NCBI RefSeq assembly: GCF_023701695.1
Contig: NZ_JAJOZC010000001.1
Coordinates: forward strand, 2,418,001 to 2,482,000
From: Streptomyces sp. RKAG290
Lineage (GTDB): Bacteria > Actinomycetota > Actinomycetes > Streptomycetales > Streptomycetaceae
DNA length: 64,000 bases
Direction: 5' to 3'
Positions 24,500-33,494 of the stretch are shown here, piece after piece. The stretch's first letter is position 1; each line of letters begins with the position of its first letter. The position numbers were made by a program, and so were the translations under genes. The notes below the pieces were generated by a model. The model was not told where the DNA came from. It saw only the letters and a program-made list of their open reading frames with translations, and searched no databases.

Positions 24500-24687
24500 G
24501 TGGGGGTCCCCTCAAAGTGACCTGTGCAGAGTGCGTGGGGCCTCTGCGACCGAAGTTCCTCCGGTTTGACATGCGCATGGTTCCGCACTGAGGGGCGCCC
24601 CCACAAGGGGCGCATTCAGGCCGCTACGGAATCCCCACACCCGCCGGTAACAACCCCCGCCCTGGTCCCCGCGGGTGCACCACCGGG

Positions 24688-25553
24688 TCAGGTCCCGGTC
24701 CGCTCCACCGGAATCCACAGCTCCGCCTCCGCCCGCGCCCCGTCGGCCGACAGCCGGGTCCGCAGGATCTCCGGGCCCGGCCTGCTCCGGTACGGATTGG
24801 ACGGGAACCACTCGGTGAACACGTCCCGCCACAGGTACTGGAGCGCCTGCGGGAAGGCGCCCGCACTCTCGAAGACGGCCCAGATGCCGGCCGGCACCGG
24901 GAGCGCGTCCAGGTCCTCGGGAGCGGGCGCCGAGCTCACCACCCCGTGGTAGTAGTCCAGTTCGGTGCCCTCCGCGCGACTTTCGGCGAGGTCGTCGCTG
25001 ACCGAGACGATCCCTTCCGGCTCCTGGTCGGACAGCCTCTTGATACGCCGCACGGTCTCCTGGTCGATGCCGCGGATGAAATCGGCGATGGCCGGGTTCA
25101 TCCCCTCGTGCACCAGGGGACGCGCGCCTTCCTGCCCACCACGCTGAACTCGTCCTTCTCCACGATCCGGTACCGCATGCTGCTGCTCCCTTCGACAATG
25201 AGACGGAAGGACATCCGGGGCTGGGACCGCAACGCGGCCCCGGTGCGCCTGGCCTCGCCGGGTCCGATGCCGTGCATGGCCCGGAAGGCCCGGGCGAACG
25301 CCTCGCCCGAGGTGTAGCCGTAGCGCACCGCGATCTCCAGCAGCGTCCGCTCACCCGCCAGCACCTCGGCACCCGCGACCGTGAGCCGTCTGCGCCGGAC
25401 GTACTCCGACAGCGGGACCCCGGCGAGCGCGGAGAACATCCGCCGCAGGTGGTGCTCCGACGTCCACGCGATCCTGGCGAGCTCCGCGACCTCGATCCGG
25501 TCGTCGAGACGACGCTCGATGTGGTCCATGGCCTCGTTCAGCCGCTCCAGCAC
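24688..25553 (-). pseudogene. AraC-family regulator with GyrI-like effector domain, frameshifted
   Basis: From the GTG at 25553 the sequence gives two AraC helix-turn-helix motifs (IEVAELARIAWTSEHHLRRMF and LLEIAVRYGYTSGEAFARAFRAMHG), then the beginning of a GyrI-like effector domain (MRYRIVEKDEFSVVGRKARVP). The frame then runs into a premature stop. In the next frame the effector domain continues as HEGMNPAIADFIRGIDQ to the stop at 24688. Adding one G to the GGGG at 25116-25119 (C on the coding strand) rejoins them into a normal 288-residue protein of the Rob/SoxS-like class, which bind hydrophobic or cationic drugs. The break is probably a sequencing indel. Confidence 0.82.
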
Positions 25554-25640
25554 CCCGTTTCCCCTTCCCTTTCGTCCACCACGCTAGGAAGGAACCACCC
25601 TGCCCGACCCGACATCCTGTGCCCGGTCCGGTCGGGTGCG

Positions 25641-26483
25641 TCAGCGGGGCGGGGCGCCGAAGCGGGCCAGGCAGTGCCAGACCCGCTTCAGCGACTGGGG
25701 GTCGTGGCGGCCGGTGCGGACGGCGTCGCCGATGATCCGGGGGTCGAGCACCCCGTCCTCGGCGATCTCGGCCCCGAGGGTGACGAACTCCTCGCCCCGG
25801 TAGTCGCCGTGCCGGCGCAGCCGCTCGACGGTCAGGCGGAATCCCGCGTGCCATTCGGTACGGAAGGGCAGGGCGCGGGCCGCCTCCTCCACCGGGGTGG
25901 AGCGCTAGCAGGGGTCGAGGACGAGGGCCTCGACGTGCCGGTCCAGCAGGACCGGGCCGTGGATCTGGGCCTCGATGTAGTCGTCCAGCGCGTCCCGGTC
26001 GTCGGCCTGGGCCAGCTCGATCAGGTGCATGCCGGCCGCGATGCCGAAGTCGGCCGGCTCGGCGGCGCTGTCCGGGTAGCAGAAGGTGGCGCGCGGCAGC
26101 GCGTCCGCGGTCAGCCGCAGGTGCGCCGAGCCGAATCTGGGGGCGGCGCCGATGGCGGCGCGGCGGAAGTTCAACGCCCCGTACACCGGGCGGTGTTCCG
26201 CGGACACCCCGTCGTAGGCGCCGGCGAAGATCCGGCTCTCCCAGCGCCATCTGTCCCCGCCGGGGTGCGCCGTGAGGCCGCCGTTGCTGGTGCCCGTCAC
26301 GAACTGGGAGTGGTAGACGCCGTCCTGCGCCAGGGCGGCCAGGACCGCCCGGCCGCCCGTCTCGCGGTCGGGGTGGAGGTTCATCGTCAGCCGCAGCGAG
26401 GCGTCGAGCGGTCTCCCCGCCGACAGGGACGCGACGTGGCTCAGGGCACGGGACGCCGGCGAGGGAGCCGGGGCCGTGACCAT
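25641..26483 (-). pseudogene. DUF3626 protein interrupted by an in-frame amber codon
   Basis: The ATG at 26483 overlaps the methyltransferase stop by one base. The DUF3626 body is recognisable: ASLSAGRPLDASLRLTMNLHPDR, AQDGVYHSQFVTGTSNGGL, IFAGAYDGVSAEHRPVYGALN and IEAQIHGPVLLDRHVEALVLDPC. It then meets TAG at 25905-25907 and continues in the same frame (TPVEEAARALPF to LARFGAPPR) to 25641. Relatives read straight through this point, so the intact protein would be 280 residues. The family is of unknown function. The 193-residue product may still be made. Unlike the frameshifts nearby, this is a substitution (for example TAC to TAG). Confidence 0.8.
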
Positions 26484-27157
26484 CAGGTCCCCGCTGGCCG
26501 CGGCTCGCCCGCCCTGGCAGCCTTGAGCACGTCGTAGCCGACGAAGTCGAACATCCGTTGCCCCGCTGCGAGTTCGCCTGGCTCGCCGGTGTGGCGGTGC
26601 GCGCCGACGCCGAATCCGGCGTCCGGCCCGGACAGCCAGAGCCGCTCGAAGCCGCGCTCCTCGAACCAGTCGCAGACCTGTGGCACCCGGTCGGGTGCGT
26701 GGCGGTTGCGCGTCCAGACGACGGTGCCGCCGGTCCTGCACAGCCGGGTGCAGGTGTCGACGGTGCGCTCGATGTCGGCGTCGACGATGTTGCCGAACAC
26801 GCCGCAGACCAGTACGAGGTCGGCGGGTGCCAGGTCGAGGTAGTGATCGGTGAGCGAGGCGTCGCCCGTCACCGGCTCCACCCGCGTCAGTCCGGCGGCG
26901 CGGGCCAGTTCCGCGGCGACCGCGGTGTTGCCGGGGTCCAGTTCCACCAGCCGGGCGCGGACGTCGTCGCGCCGGGGATGGCCCGCCAGCGCCCCGACGA
27001 GATCGCGGCCCTGACCGGAACACACGCTGATCACCCGCAGCGGCCCGGGCGGCGCGCTGTCCAGGGCATCCCGGATGCGGGCCTCGACGGCCCGCAGCCG
27101 CCGCGCCATCCAGGAGTCGGGGAGGTCGTACGTGTCGTGCCAGGCCTGCCAGTCCAT
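26483..27157 (-). CDS. Class I SAM-dependent methyltransferase family protein
   Basis: 224 residues. The Rossmann core starts with the glycine loop LRVISVCSGQGRDLVGAL (motif I), followed by the acidic ribose-binding residue in ARLVELDP, VTGDASLTDHY and LVLVCGVFGNI. The rest (WFEERGFERLWLSGPD, FDFVGYDVL) fits an SAM-binding fold whose substrate I cannot assign. It is translationally coupled to the DUF3626 gene (TGATG junction), suggesting one functional unit. The start ATG follows GC-rich sequence without a strong Shine-Dalgarno. Confidence 0.82.
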   Translation of the reverse strand: MDWQAWHDTYDLPDSWMARRLRAVEARIRDALDSAPPGPLRVISVCSGQGRDLVGALAGHPRRDDVRARLVELDPGNTAVAAELARAAGLTRVEPVTGDASLTDHYLDLAPADLVLVCGVFGNIVDADIERTVDTCTRLCRTGGTVVWTRNRHAPDRVPQVCDWFEERGFERLWLSGPDAGFGVGAHRHTGEPGELAAGQRMFDFVGYDVLKAARAGEPRPAGT

Positions 27158-27298
27158 GGCGGGGACCCTACGGCGGGGGCGCGCGGCACGTCATGCGAGT
27201 TACGCGGGGCGGCTGCCGTACCCCGCTGGCACACTGCCGTCATGACCGATGCCGGCCCCAGCCCCGGGCGGCGGCGGGCGGGCGCGTCCGTCCCGTGG

Positions 27299-27628
27299 CT
27301 ATCCGGCCTCTGCCGCGGCCGCGTCCTTCGACAGGTTCACCGCCTGGAGCAGGCTGAGTCCGGGCTCGGCCGTGCGCAGGGCCTTGACGGCCGCCACGGC
27401 GTCGAGGGGCCCCTGGTGACCGCTTGCCCGGATCCGGCTTCCCGCCCAGCGGCCGCGCAGTTGCGCGTCCGGTGTGGCGGCCGCCTCGGCGGCGAGCGCC
27501 AGGGCCCGCTCCAGGCCGGGGCGTTCCGCGGCGCTCGCGCCGTCCAGTGCCTGGCGGAGCGCGGCGGTGATGTCGTCCGCGTCGCGCACCACGATCACGA
27601 CCGTGTCCTGCTTCCATTTTCCGATCAT
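27299..27628 (-). CDS. Hypothetical small protein
   Basis: 109 residues beginning IGKWKQDTVVIVVRDADDITAAL, then an Ala-rich helical body. It has no signal, membrane helix or motif I recognise. Length, strand isolation and codon bias (G/C at third positions) support a real gene. It is divergent from the arylamine N-acetyltransferase gene, with 149 bases between them. Confidence 0.6.
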   Translation of the reverse strand: MIGKWKQDTVVIVVRDADDITAALRQALDGASAAERPGLERALALAAEAAATPDAQLRGRWAGSRIRASGHQGPLDAVAAVKALRTAEPGLSLLQAVNLSKDAAAAEAG

Positions 27629-27777
27629 GTGGGCAGCGTCCCCCGCCGGGCCGCTGTTCTCACCCGTGTTGAGGTATTCCAGAGGTTCGTCCGCCCCGGG
27701 GACCGGGACCTGAGGACGAGGGAGCCCACACCTCAGGTCGGACGCGCAGGGGCGGCCCGGCTGCGTACCGTCTGGGC

Positions 27778-28611
27778 ATGGCCCTCGACCGTGACCACGC
27801 CCTCGACCTCGACACCTACCTCGCCCGCATCGGCCTGCGCGGTGAGCACCGGCCCACCCTGGCCGTGCTGCGCTCCGTGCACCGCGCGCACGCGCTGAGC
27901 ATCCCGTTCGAGAATCTGGACCCCGTGCTCGGCACCGTGCCCTCGCTCGCCCTGGCCGACCTGGAGACCAAGCTCGTACGCAGCCGGCGCGGCGGCTACT
28001 GCTACGAGCAGAACACCCTGCTCGCCGCGGCGCTGCGGGCGCTCGGGTTCGAGGTCACGCTGCTCTGCGCGCGGGTCGTGCTGGGTGCGGGCCCCGGTGA
28101 CATCCGGCCGCGGACGCACATGCTGATGCGGGTCCGGGTGCCGGGCGAGCCGACCCCGTATCTCGCCGATGTCGGCTTCGGCTCCGCCGGCTCGCTGCTG
28201 GAGCCGATCGCCCTGGTCACGGGCGCCGAACTGCACGACAGCCCGCGCCACCACCGGCTCGTCCACCCGCCGCACGACGGGCCGCTGGAGCTGTGGGAGC
28301 TCCAGGCACGGGCGGGTGACGGGCAGTGGCAGGGGCAGTACGTGTTCACCTTGGAGCCGTACGAGGCGCCCGACTTCGAGGTCATCAACTGGCACATCGC
28401 GACCAACCCGCGCTCGCCGTTCGCACATCTGCTGTACGTCCAGCGCGCCACCGCGGACGCCCACCTGGCGCTCGCGGGCCGCACGCTCGTGGTGACGGGG
28501 AACGACGGCAGCCGGGAGGAGCGGGAGCTGGCGGACGCCGCCGAGGTGGAGCGCGTCCTCGCGGACGCCTTCGCGATCGACCTGCCGCAGGGCGCCAGGC
28601 TGCCGGAGTGA
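27778..28611 (+). CDS. nat: Arylamine N-acetyltransferase
   Basis: 277 residues, the usual length. The catalytic triad is intact: Cys in RRGGYCYEQN (about 75), His in RTHMLMRV (about 114) and Asp in LADVGFG (about 131). N-terminal LDLDTYLARIGL and SIPFENLD are further family landmarks. NATs move an acetyl group from acetyl-CoA to arylamines or hydrazines by a ping-pong mechanism. In actinomycetes, relatives also act in polyketide release or lipid metabolism. No biosynthetic cluster is adjacent, so a detoxification or housekeeping role is assumed. Confidence 0.92.
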   Translation: MALDRDHALDLDTYLARIGLRGEHRPTLAVLRSVHRAHALSIPFENLDPVLGTVPSLALADLETKLVRSRRGGYCYEQNTLLAAALRALGFEVTLLCARVVLGAGPGDIRPRTHMLMRVRVPGEPTPYLADVGFGSAGSLLEPIALVTGAELHDSPRHHRLVHPPHDGPLELWELQARAGDGQWQGQYVFTLEPYEAPDFEVINWHIATNPRSPFAHLLYVQRATADAHLALAGRTLVVTGNDGSREERELADAAEVERVLADAFAIDLPQGARLPE

Positions 28612-28824
28612 CGCGGACGGCCCAGGTCACGTGGCGCATGTCACCCGATCCGGTACGTCACGTCCCTGTTCCACCCCATTCCAAGCCCGGCCCCGCCCGC
28701 GCCCCGGGTTCCCACGGTTCGCGGGCGGCGGGCGCATGGCGATGGAAGCCGGGCCGGACGGGCGCGCCGACCCGGGTGGGTCAACCTGCGGGGAAAGCCC
28801 GGGCGGCCCGTGAAACACAGTCGT

Positions 28825-28830
28825 AAGCTC
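28825..28830 (+). promoter_or_regulatory. -10 element for a possibly leaderless aminotransferase mRNA
   Basis: TAAGCT fits the TANNNT -10 consensus and ends six bases before the ATG at 28837. No Shine-Dalgarno is present at that ATG, so transcription may start at the initiation codon itself. Confidence 0.45.
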
Positions 28831-28836
28831 GCAGAC

Positions 28837-30048
28837 ATGCAGGTCATCCAGTCCACGAAGCTCGCCAACGTCTGTTACGAAATCCGCGGCCCGGTGCTCG
28901 AGGAGGCCATGCGGCTGGAAGCCGCAGGTCACCGCATCCTCAAGCTGAACACCGGCAACCCCGCCGCGTTCGGTTTCGAGTGCCCGCCGGAGATCCTCGA
29001 GGACATCCTGCGCAACCTCTCGGGGGCGCACGGTTACGGCGACGCGAAGGGGCTGCTGTCCGCGCGGCGGGCGGTGATGCAGCACTACCAGACCAAGGGG
29101 ATCGACCTCGGCGTCGAGGACATCTACCTGGGCAACGGCGTCTCCGAGCTGATCCAGATGTCGATGCAGGCGCTGCTGGACGACGGTGACGAGGTCCTCG
29201 TACCGGCTCCGGACTATCCGCTGTGGACCGCGTCGGTCTCGCTGGCCGGCGGTACGGCCGTGCACTACCGGTGCGACGAGCAGTCCGACTGGATGCCGGA
29301 CCTGGCCGACATCGAGCGGAAGATCACCGACCGCACCAAGGCCCTCGTGATCATCAACCCGAACAACCCGACGGGTGCGGTGTACGACGACGAGATGCTG
29401 CGCGGGCTGACGGAGATCGCCCGGCGCCACAACCTGGTCGTCTGCTCCGACGAGATCTACGACCGGATCCTGTACGACGGAGCGACCCACACCCCGACCG
29501 CGACCATCGCGCCCGACCTGCTGGTGCTCACCTTCAACGGGCTGTCCAAGAACTACCGGGTGGCCGGGTACCGCTCCGGCTGGCTGGCGGTCTGCGGTCC
29601 GAAGGCGCACGCCTCCTCTTACATCGAGGGGCTGACGATCCTGGCCAACATGCGGCTGTGCGCCAACATGCCGTCGCAGCACGCCGTGGCCACCGCGCTG
29701 GGCGGGCGGCAGTCGATCAACGACCTGGTGCTGCCGGGCGGGCGGATCCTGGAGCAGCGGGACGTGGCCTACGACCTGCTGACGCAGATTCCGGGCGTGA
29801 CCTGCGTGAAGCCGAAGGGGGCGCTGTACCTCTTCCCGCGGCTCGACCCCAAGGTCTACAAGATCAAGGACGACCGGCAGATGGTCCTCGACCTGCTGCG
29901 GGCCGAGAAGATCATGGTGGTGCAGGGGACGGGGTTCAACTGGCCGGAGCCTGATCACTTCCGGGTCGTGACGCTGCCCTCGACCGAGGATCTGACGGAC
30001 GCGATCGGCCGGATCGCCCGCTTCCTGGACGGCTACAGCCAGGTGTAG
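28837..30048 (+). CDS. PLP-dependent aminotransferase class I (AlaA-like)
   Basis: 403 residues from the ATG at 28837; an in-frame GTG at 28810 would add nine. Fold type I features: GNPAAFGF, AHGYGDAKGLLSARRAV, the PLP-binding LGNGVSELIQM, APDYPLWTASVSLAGG, the INPNNPTGAVY segment, SDEIYDRI, and the Schiff-base lysine in NGLSKNYRVAGYRSGW (about 238). The pattern matches the alanine:2-oxoglutarate aminotransferase group (AlaA/AlaT). It is a stand-alone gene with the leaderless-type promoter described above. Confidence 0.9.
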   Translation: MQVIQSTKLANVCYEIRGPVLEEAMRLEAAGHRILKLNTGNPAAFGFECPPEILEDILRNLSGAHGYGDAKGLLSARRAVMQHYQTKGIDLGVEDIYLGNGVSELIQMSMQALLDDGDEVLVPAPDYPLWTASVSLAGGTAVHYRCDEQSDWMPDLADIERKITDRTKALVIINPNNPTGAVYDDEMLRGLTEIARRHNLVVCSDEIYDRILYDGATHTPTATIAPDLLVLTFNGLSKNYRVAGYRSGWLAVCGPKAHASSYIEGLTILANMRLCANMPSQHAVATALGGRQSINDLVLPGGRILEQRDVAYDLLTQIPGVTCVKPKGALYLFPRLDPKVYKIKDDRQMVLDLLRAEKIMVVQGTGFNWPEPDHFRVVTLPSTEDLTDAIGRIARFLDGYSQV

Positions 30049-30113
30049 CCCGGCCCCGCGGGCGTTCCCCGCACCGGTTCATGAATCTGGACAACTTTAG
30101 ACTGAATCCAAGC

Positions 30114-30119
30114 TAGGAT
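30114..30119 (+). promoter_or_regulatory. Probable -10 element for the 30149 gene
   Basis: TAGGAT lies in an AT-rich island (30080-30120) rare in this sequence, 30 bases before a start codon that has AGGAGG. A matching -35 is weak (TGGACA at 30088, spacing long), so an activator or alternative sigma factor is possible. Confidence 0.4.
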
Positions 30120-30148
30120 GGTTCCACAGCATCACCAGGAGGCCATCC

Positions 30149-30568
30149 ATGTACGAGCCGATCCGCACCAAATCGGTCCACACACCGGCCGACCACGCCG
30201 CCGACTTCCCGCACCGTTCCCGCGAGGAGGAGCTGGACATCCAGCTCGCCGGACATCTGGCCGCACTGCTCGCGGTCACCGACGAGCTGGGACTCGGCGA
30301 GGCGGGCGACCGCATCGCCGAGCAGGTCGCCAGGTTGCGTGGCGCACCGCCCGCGAGGCACGCCGGTCTGACCGACGCCCCCGCCCCGGCCCTGCACCGC
30401 CGCGCCCACGCCCTCGCGGGCCGCGCGCTGGTGGTGGCGGCATCGCGCGCCGACACGGCTGTCGCGATCCTCTCGGCCGAGCGTATGGACGCCCACACCG
30501 CAGCGGTCTCGGCCGCTGCCTCCGCCGACTCCCCCGCCGCCCCGCCGCGGCTGGTCGGCGCCCTCTGA
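30149..30568 (+). CDS. Hypothetical Ala/His/Arg-rich small protein
   Basis: 139 residues with ATG preceded by AGGAGG. The N-terminus (YEPIRTKSVHT) is followed by mostly alpha-helical sequence with many Ala, Arg and His residues and no membrane helix. I do not recognise a family. It sits between the aminotransferase and the convergent pckG gene and has its own AT-rich promoter region, which suggests regulated monocistronic expression. Confidence 0.65.
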   Translation: MYEPIRTKSVHTPADHAADFPHRSREEELDIQLAGHLAALLAVTDELGLGEAGDRIAEQVARLRGAPPARHAGLTDAPAPALHRRAHALAGRALVVAASRADTAVAILSAERMDAHTAAVSAAASADSPAAPPRLVGAL

Positions 30569-30572
30569 CGGC

Positions 30573-30607
30573 CCCGGTCCACGGGCCGTCGAGGCGCGTG
30601 GACCGGG
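30573..30607 (+). terminator. Terminator after the 30149 gene
   Basis: 11-bp stem (30573-30583 with 30597-30607, CCCGGTCCACG arm) starting four bases after the stop. Confidence 0.75.
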
Positions 30608-30630
30608 TGCCACCCATTGATCCGACCCCC

Positions 30631-30654
30631 GCGGCGCATCGAACGATGCGCCGC
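30631..30654. terminator. Terminator facing pckG
   Basis: Perfect 10-bp stem GCGGCGCATC/GATGCGCCGC with GAAC tetraloop, 32 bases from the pckG stop codon. Confidence 0.75.
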
Positions 30655-30686
30655 TTCTCGCTGCGCCGCGGGGAGCGGGCGGGCCG

Positions 30687-32512
30687 TCAGCCCAGGCGCT
30701 GGACCAGGGCGCGGTACTCGTCCCACAGCTCCTTCGGCGTGTGGTCGCCGAAGGTGTTGAGGTGCTCGGGGACCAGCGCGGCCTCCTCGCGCCAGACCTC
30801 CTTGTCGACCTTGAGCAGGAAGTCCAGGTCCGACTCGGAGAGATTCAGCCCCTCGGTGTCGAGCGAGCCCTTGGCCGGCAGGATGCCGATCGGGGTCTCG
30901 ACGCCTTCGGCCTTGCCCTCCAGGCGCTCGACGATCCACTTCAGGACCCGGCTGTTCTCGCCGAAGCCGGGCCAGACGAACTTGCCCGCGTCGTTCTTGC
31001 GGAACCAGTTCACGTAGTAGATCTTCGGGAGCTTCGACTGGTCCGGCTTGTCCGCGCCGACCTTCAGCCAGTGGTTCATGTAGTCGCCCATGTTGTAGCC
31101 GCAGAACGGCAGCATGGCGAACGGGTCGCGGCGCAGCTCGCCGACCTTGCCCTCCGCGGCGGCGGTCTTCTCGGAGGCGACGTTGGCCCCGAGGAAGACA
31201 CCGTGCTGCCAGTTGAAGGACTCGGTGACCAGCGGGACGGCCGAGGCGCGGCGGCCGCCGAAGAGGATGGCCGAGATCGGCACACCCTTCGGGTCCTCCC
31301 ACTCGGGCGCGATGATCGGGCACTGGCCGGCCGGGACGGTGAAGCGGGCGTTGGGGTGGGCGGCGGGCGTGCCGGACTCGGGGGTCCAGTCGTTGCCCTT
31401 CCAGTCCGTGAGGTGCTTGGGCAGTTCCTCGGTCATGCCCTCCCACCAGACGTCGCCGTCGTCGGTGAGCGCGACGTTGGTGAAGACGGAGTTGCCCCAC
31501 ATGGTCTTCATGGCGTTGGCGTTGGTGTGCTCGCCGGTGCCGGGCGCGACGCCGAAGAAGCCGGCCTCGGGGTTGATCGCGTAGAGCCGGCCGTCCTCGC
31601 CGAACCGCATCCAGGCGATGTCGTCACCGATGGTCTCGACGGTCCAGCCGGAGATCGTGGGCTCCAGCATGGCGAGGTTGGTCTTGCCGCAGGCACTCGG
31701 GAAGGCCGCGGCGACGTACTTGGACTCGCCGCGCGGCGGGGTGAGCTTGAGGATCAGCATGTGCTCGGCGAGCCAGCCCTCGTCGCGCGCCATGACGGAG
31801 GCGATGCGCAGCGCGTAGCACTTCTTGCCGAGCAGGGCGTTGCCGCCGTAGCCGGAGCCGTAGGACCAGATCTCGCGGTCCTCGGGAAAGTGCGAGATGT
31901 ACTTGGTGGAGTTGCAGGGCCACGGGACGTCGGCCTCGCCCTCGGCGAGGGGGGCACCCAGGGTGTGCACGGCCTTGACGAAGAATCCGTCGGTGCCGAG
32001 CTCGTCGAGCACGATCTGGCCCATGCGCGTCATGGTGCGCATGGAGACGGCGACGTACGCGGAGTCGGTGATCTCGACGCCGATCGCGGAGAGCGGCGAG
32101 CCGACGGGGCCCATGCAGAAGGGCACGACGTACATGGTGCGGCCGCGCATGGAGCCGCGGAAGACGCCCTGCTCGCCGACGAAGATCTCCCGCATCTCGG
32201 CGGGGCCTTCCAGTGGTTCGTCGGACCGGCGTCCTCCTCCTTCTCGGAGCAGATGAACGTCCGGGTCTCGACACGCGCGACATCGCTCGGGTCGGAGGCT
32301 GCGTAGTACGAGTTCGGGCGCTTGATCTCGTCGAGTTTGGTGAACGTGCCCCTGTCGACGAGCTCCCCGCAAAGGCGCTCGTACTCGGCCTCGGAGCCGT
32401 CGCACCAGACCACCCGGTCCGGTTCGGTGAGGGCTGCGATCTCGTCGACCCAGGAGACGAGCTCCTGGTGGTTGGTGGGAACAGTGAGGGGAGCCGCGAT
32501 GTCGCGCGCCAC
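30687..32512 (-). pseudogene. pckG: GTP-dependent phosphoenolpyruvate carboxykinase, one frameshift
   Basis: The ATG at 32512 starts [22 protein letters not shown] and reads to [21 protein letters not shown]. The family sequence then continues one frame over as [15 protein letters not shown] through to 30687. The PEPCK signature [39 protein letters not shown] and [12 protein letters not shown] are intact. Adding one G to the GGGG at 32202-32205 (C on the coding strand) gives a full 608-residue enzyme. The reaction is oxaloacetate + GTP to PEP + CO2 + GDP, the entry to gluconeogenesis. Loss of this central gene is unlikely, so the break is probably a sequence error. Confidence 0.92.
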
Positions 32513-32691
32513 GATCGCTCCTTGATGAGGGTGTGTGTTGGTAGTTGCCCCGTGGGGGCTGCGACCCGGATGCTTTTACCCTTTCGGATTCCCCTGGCGC
32601 TCATCCGGTGCCGACCGCACTCATTTGATCATCCGACCGTTCCGCCCATATGTCCAGGGGCCGCCCACGTGAGCATCGCCACTCGTATCCG

Positions 32692-32713
32692 GTACCTACG
32701 GTGGCGTAGGTAC
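32692..32713. promoter_or_regulatory. Perfect palindrome upstream of the HlyIII gene
   Basis: GTACCTACG-GTGG-CGTAGGTAC ends nine bases before the start codon. This 9-4-9 inverted repeat has the size and position of a TetR-family operator. Its cognate regulator is not adjacent. Confidence 0.65.
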
Positions 32714-32722
32714 GATGCGGGG

Positions 32723-33424
32723 ATGACTGCTGCTGCCGCCGCCGCGCCCGAACCCGCCGGGCTGGAACCAGCCGACACCGACGTCTTCCCGCTGAAGCCG
32801 CGGATGCGCGGCTGGCTGCACGCCGGCATGTTCCCCGCGGTCCTCATCGCGGGCATCGTGCTGATCGCGCTCACGGACAGCACCCGTGGCCGGATCGCCT
32901 GCGGCGTCTACGTCCTGAGCGCGTGCCTGCTGTTCGGCGTGAGCGGCGTCTACCACCGTGGCACCTGGGGGCCGCGCGGCGAGGCGGTGCTGCGCAGGCT
33001 CGACCACGCCAACATCTTCCTGATCATCGCGGGCACCTACACCCCGCTGACCCTGCTGCTGCTGCCCGAGTCCACCGGCACCCCGCTGCTGTGGGCGGTC
33101 TGGGGCGCGGCGGTCGCGGGCATCGCCTTCCGGGTGTTCTGGGTCGGCGCCCCGCGCTGGCTCTACACGCCCTGCTACATCGCGATGGGGTGGGCGGCGG
33201 TCTTCTTCCTGCCGGACTTCATGCGGACCGGCGGGATCGCGGTGCTCGTGCTGGTCGTGGTCGGCGGACTGCTCTACAGCGCGGGCGGCGTCATCTACGG
33301 CATCAAGCGGCCGAACCCGTCACCGCGCTGGTTCGGTTTCCACGAGGTCTTCCACTCGCTGACCCTGGCGGCCTTCGTCGTGCACTACGTCGGCATCTCG
33401 CTGGTGGCCTACCAGCACAGCTGA
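32723..33424 (+). CDS. Hemolysin III / TrhA (PAQR) family membrane protein
   Basis: 233 residues from the ATG at 32723 (GGGG close upstream). Longer readings overlap pckG antisense and are rejected. Seven hydrophobic helices carry the PAQR-type metal ligands: GVSGVYHRGTW, LDHANIFLIIAGTYTP and FHEVFHSLTLAAFVVHY. Bacterial members adjust membrane fluidity, linked to fatty-acid desaturation. The sharp palindrome over the promoter suggests tight repression. Confidence 0.9.
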   Translation: MTAAAAAAPEPAGLEPADTDVFPLKPRMRGWLHAGMFPAVLIAGIVLIALTDSTRGRIACGVYVLSACLLFGVSGVYHRGTWGPRGEAVLRRLDHANIFLIIAGTYTPLTLLLLPESTGTPLLWAVWGAAVAGIAFRVFWVGAPRWLYTPCYIAMGWAAVFFLPDFMRTGGIAVLVLVVVGGLLYSAGGVIYGIKRPNPSPRWFGFHEVFHSLTLAAFVVHYVGISLVAYQHS

Positions 33425-33466
33425 GCCCCGCACCCTCCGGTCCCGGCCGGTCCGCCGGCGCCGCAC

Positions 33467-33490
33467 GGCCGGCCCGGCGAACGGCCGGCC
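33467..33490. terminator. Possible terminator between convergent HlyIII and monooxygenase genes
   Basis: GGCCGGCC repeated at 33467-33474 and 33483-33490; each copy is self-complementary and they can pair across an 8-nt loop. Confidence 0.4.
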
Positions 33491-33494
33491 GCGG

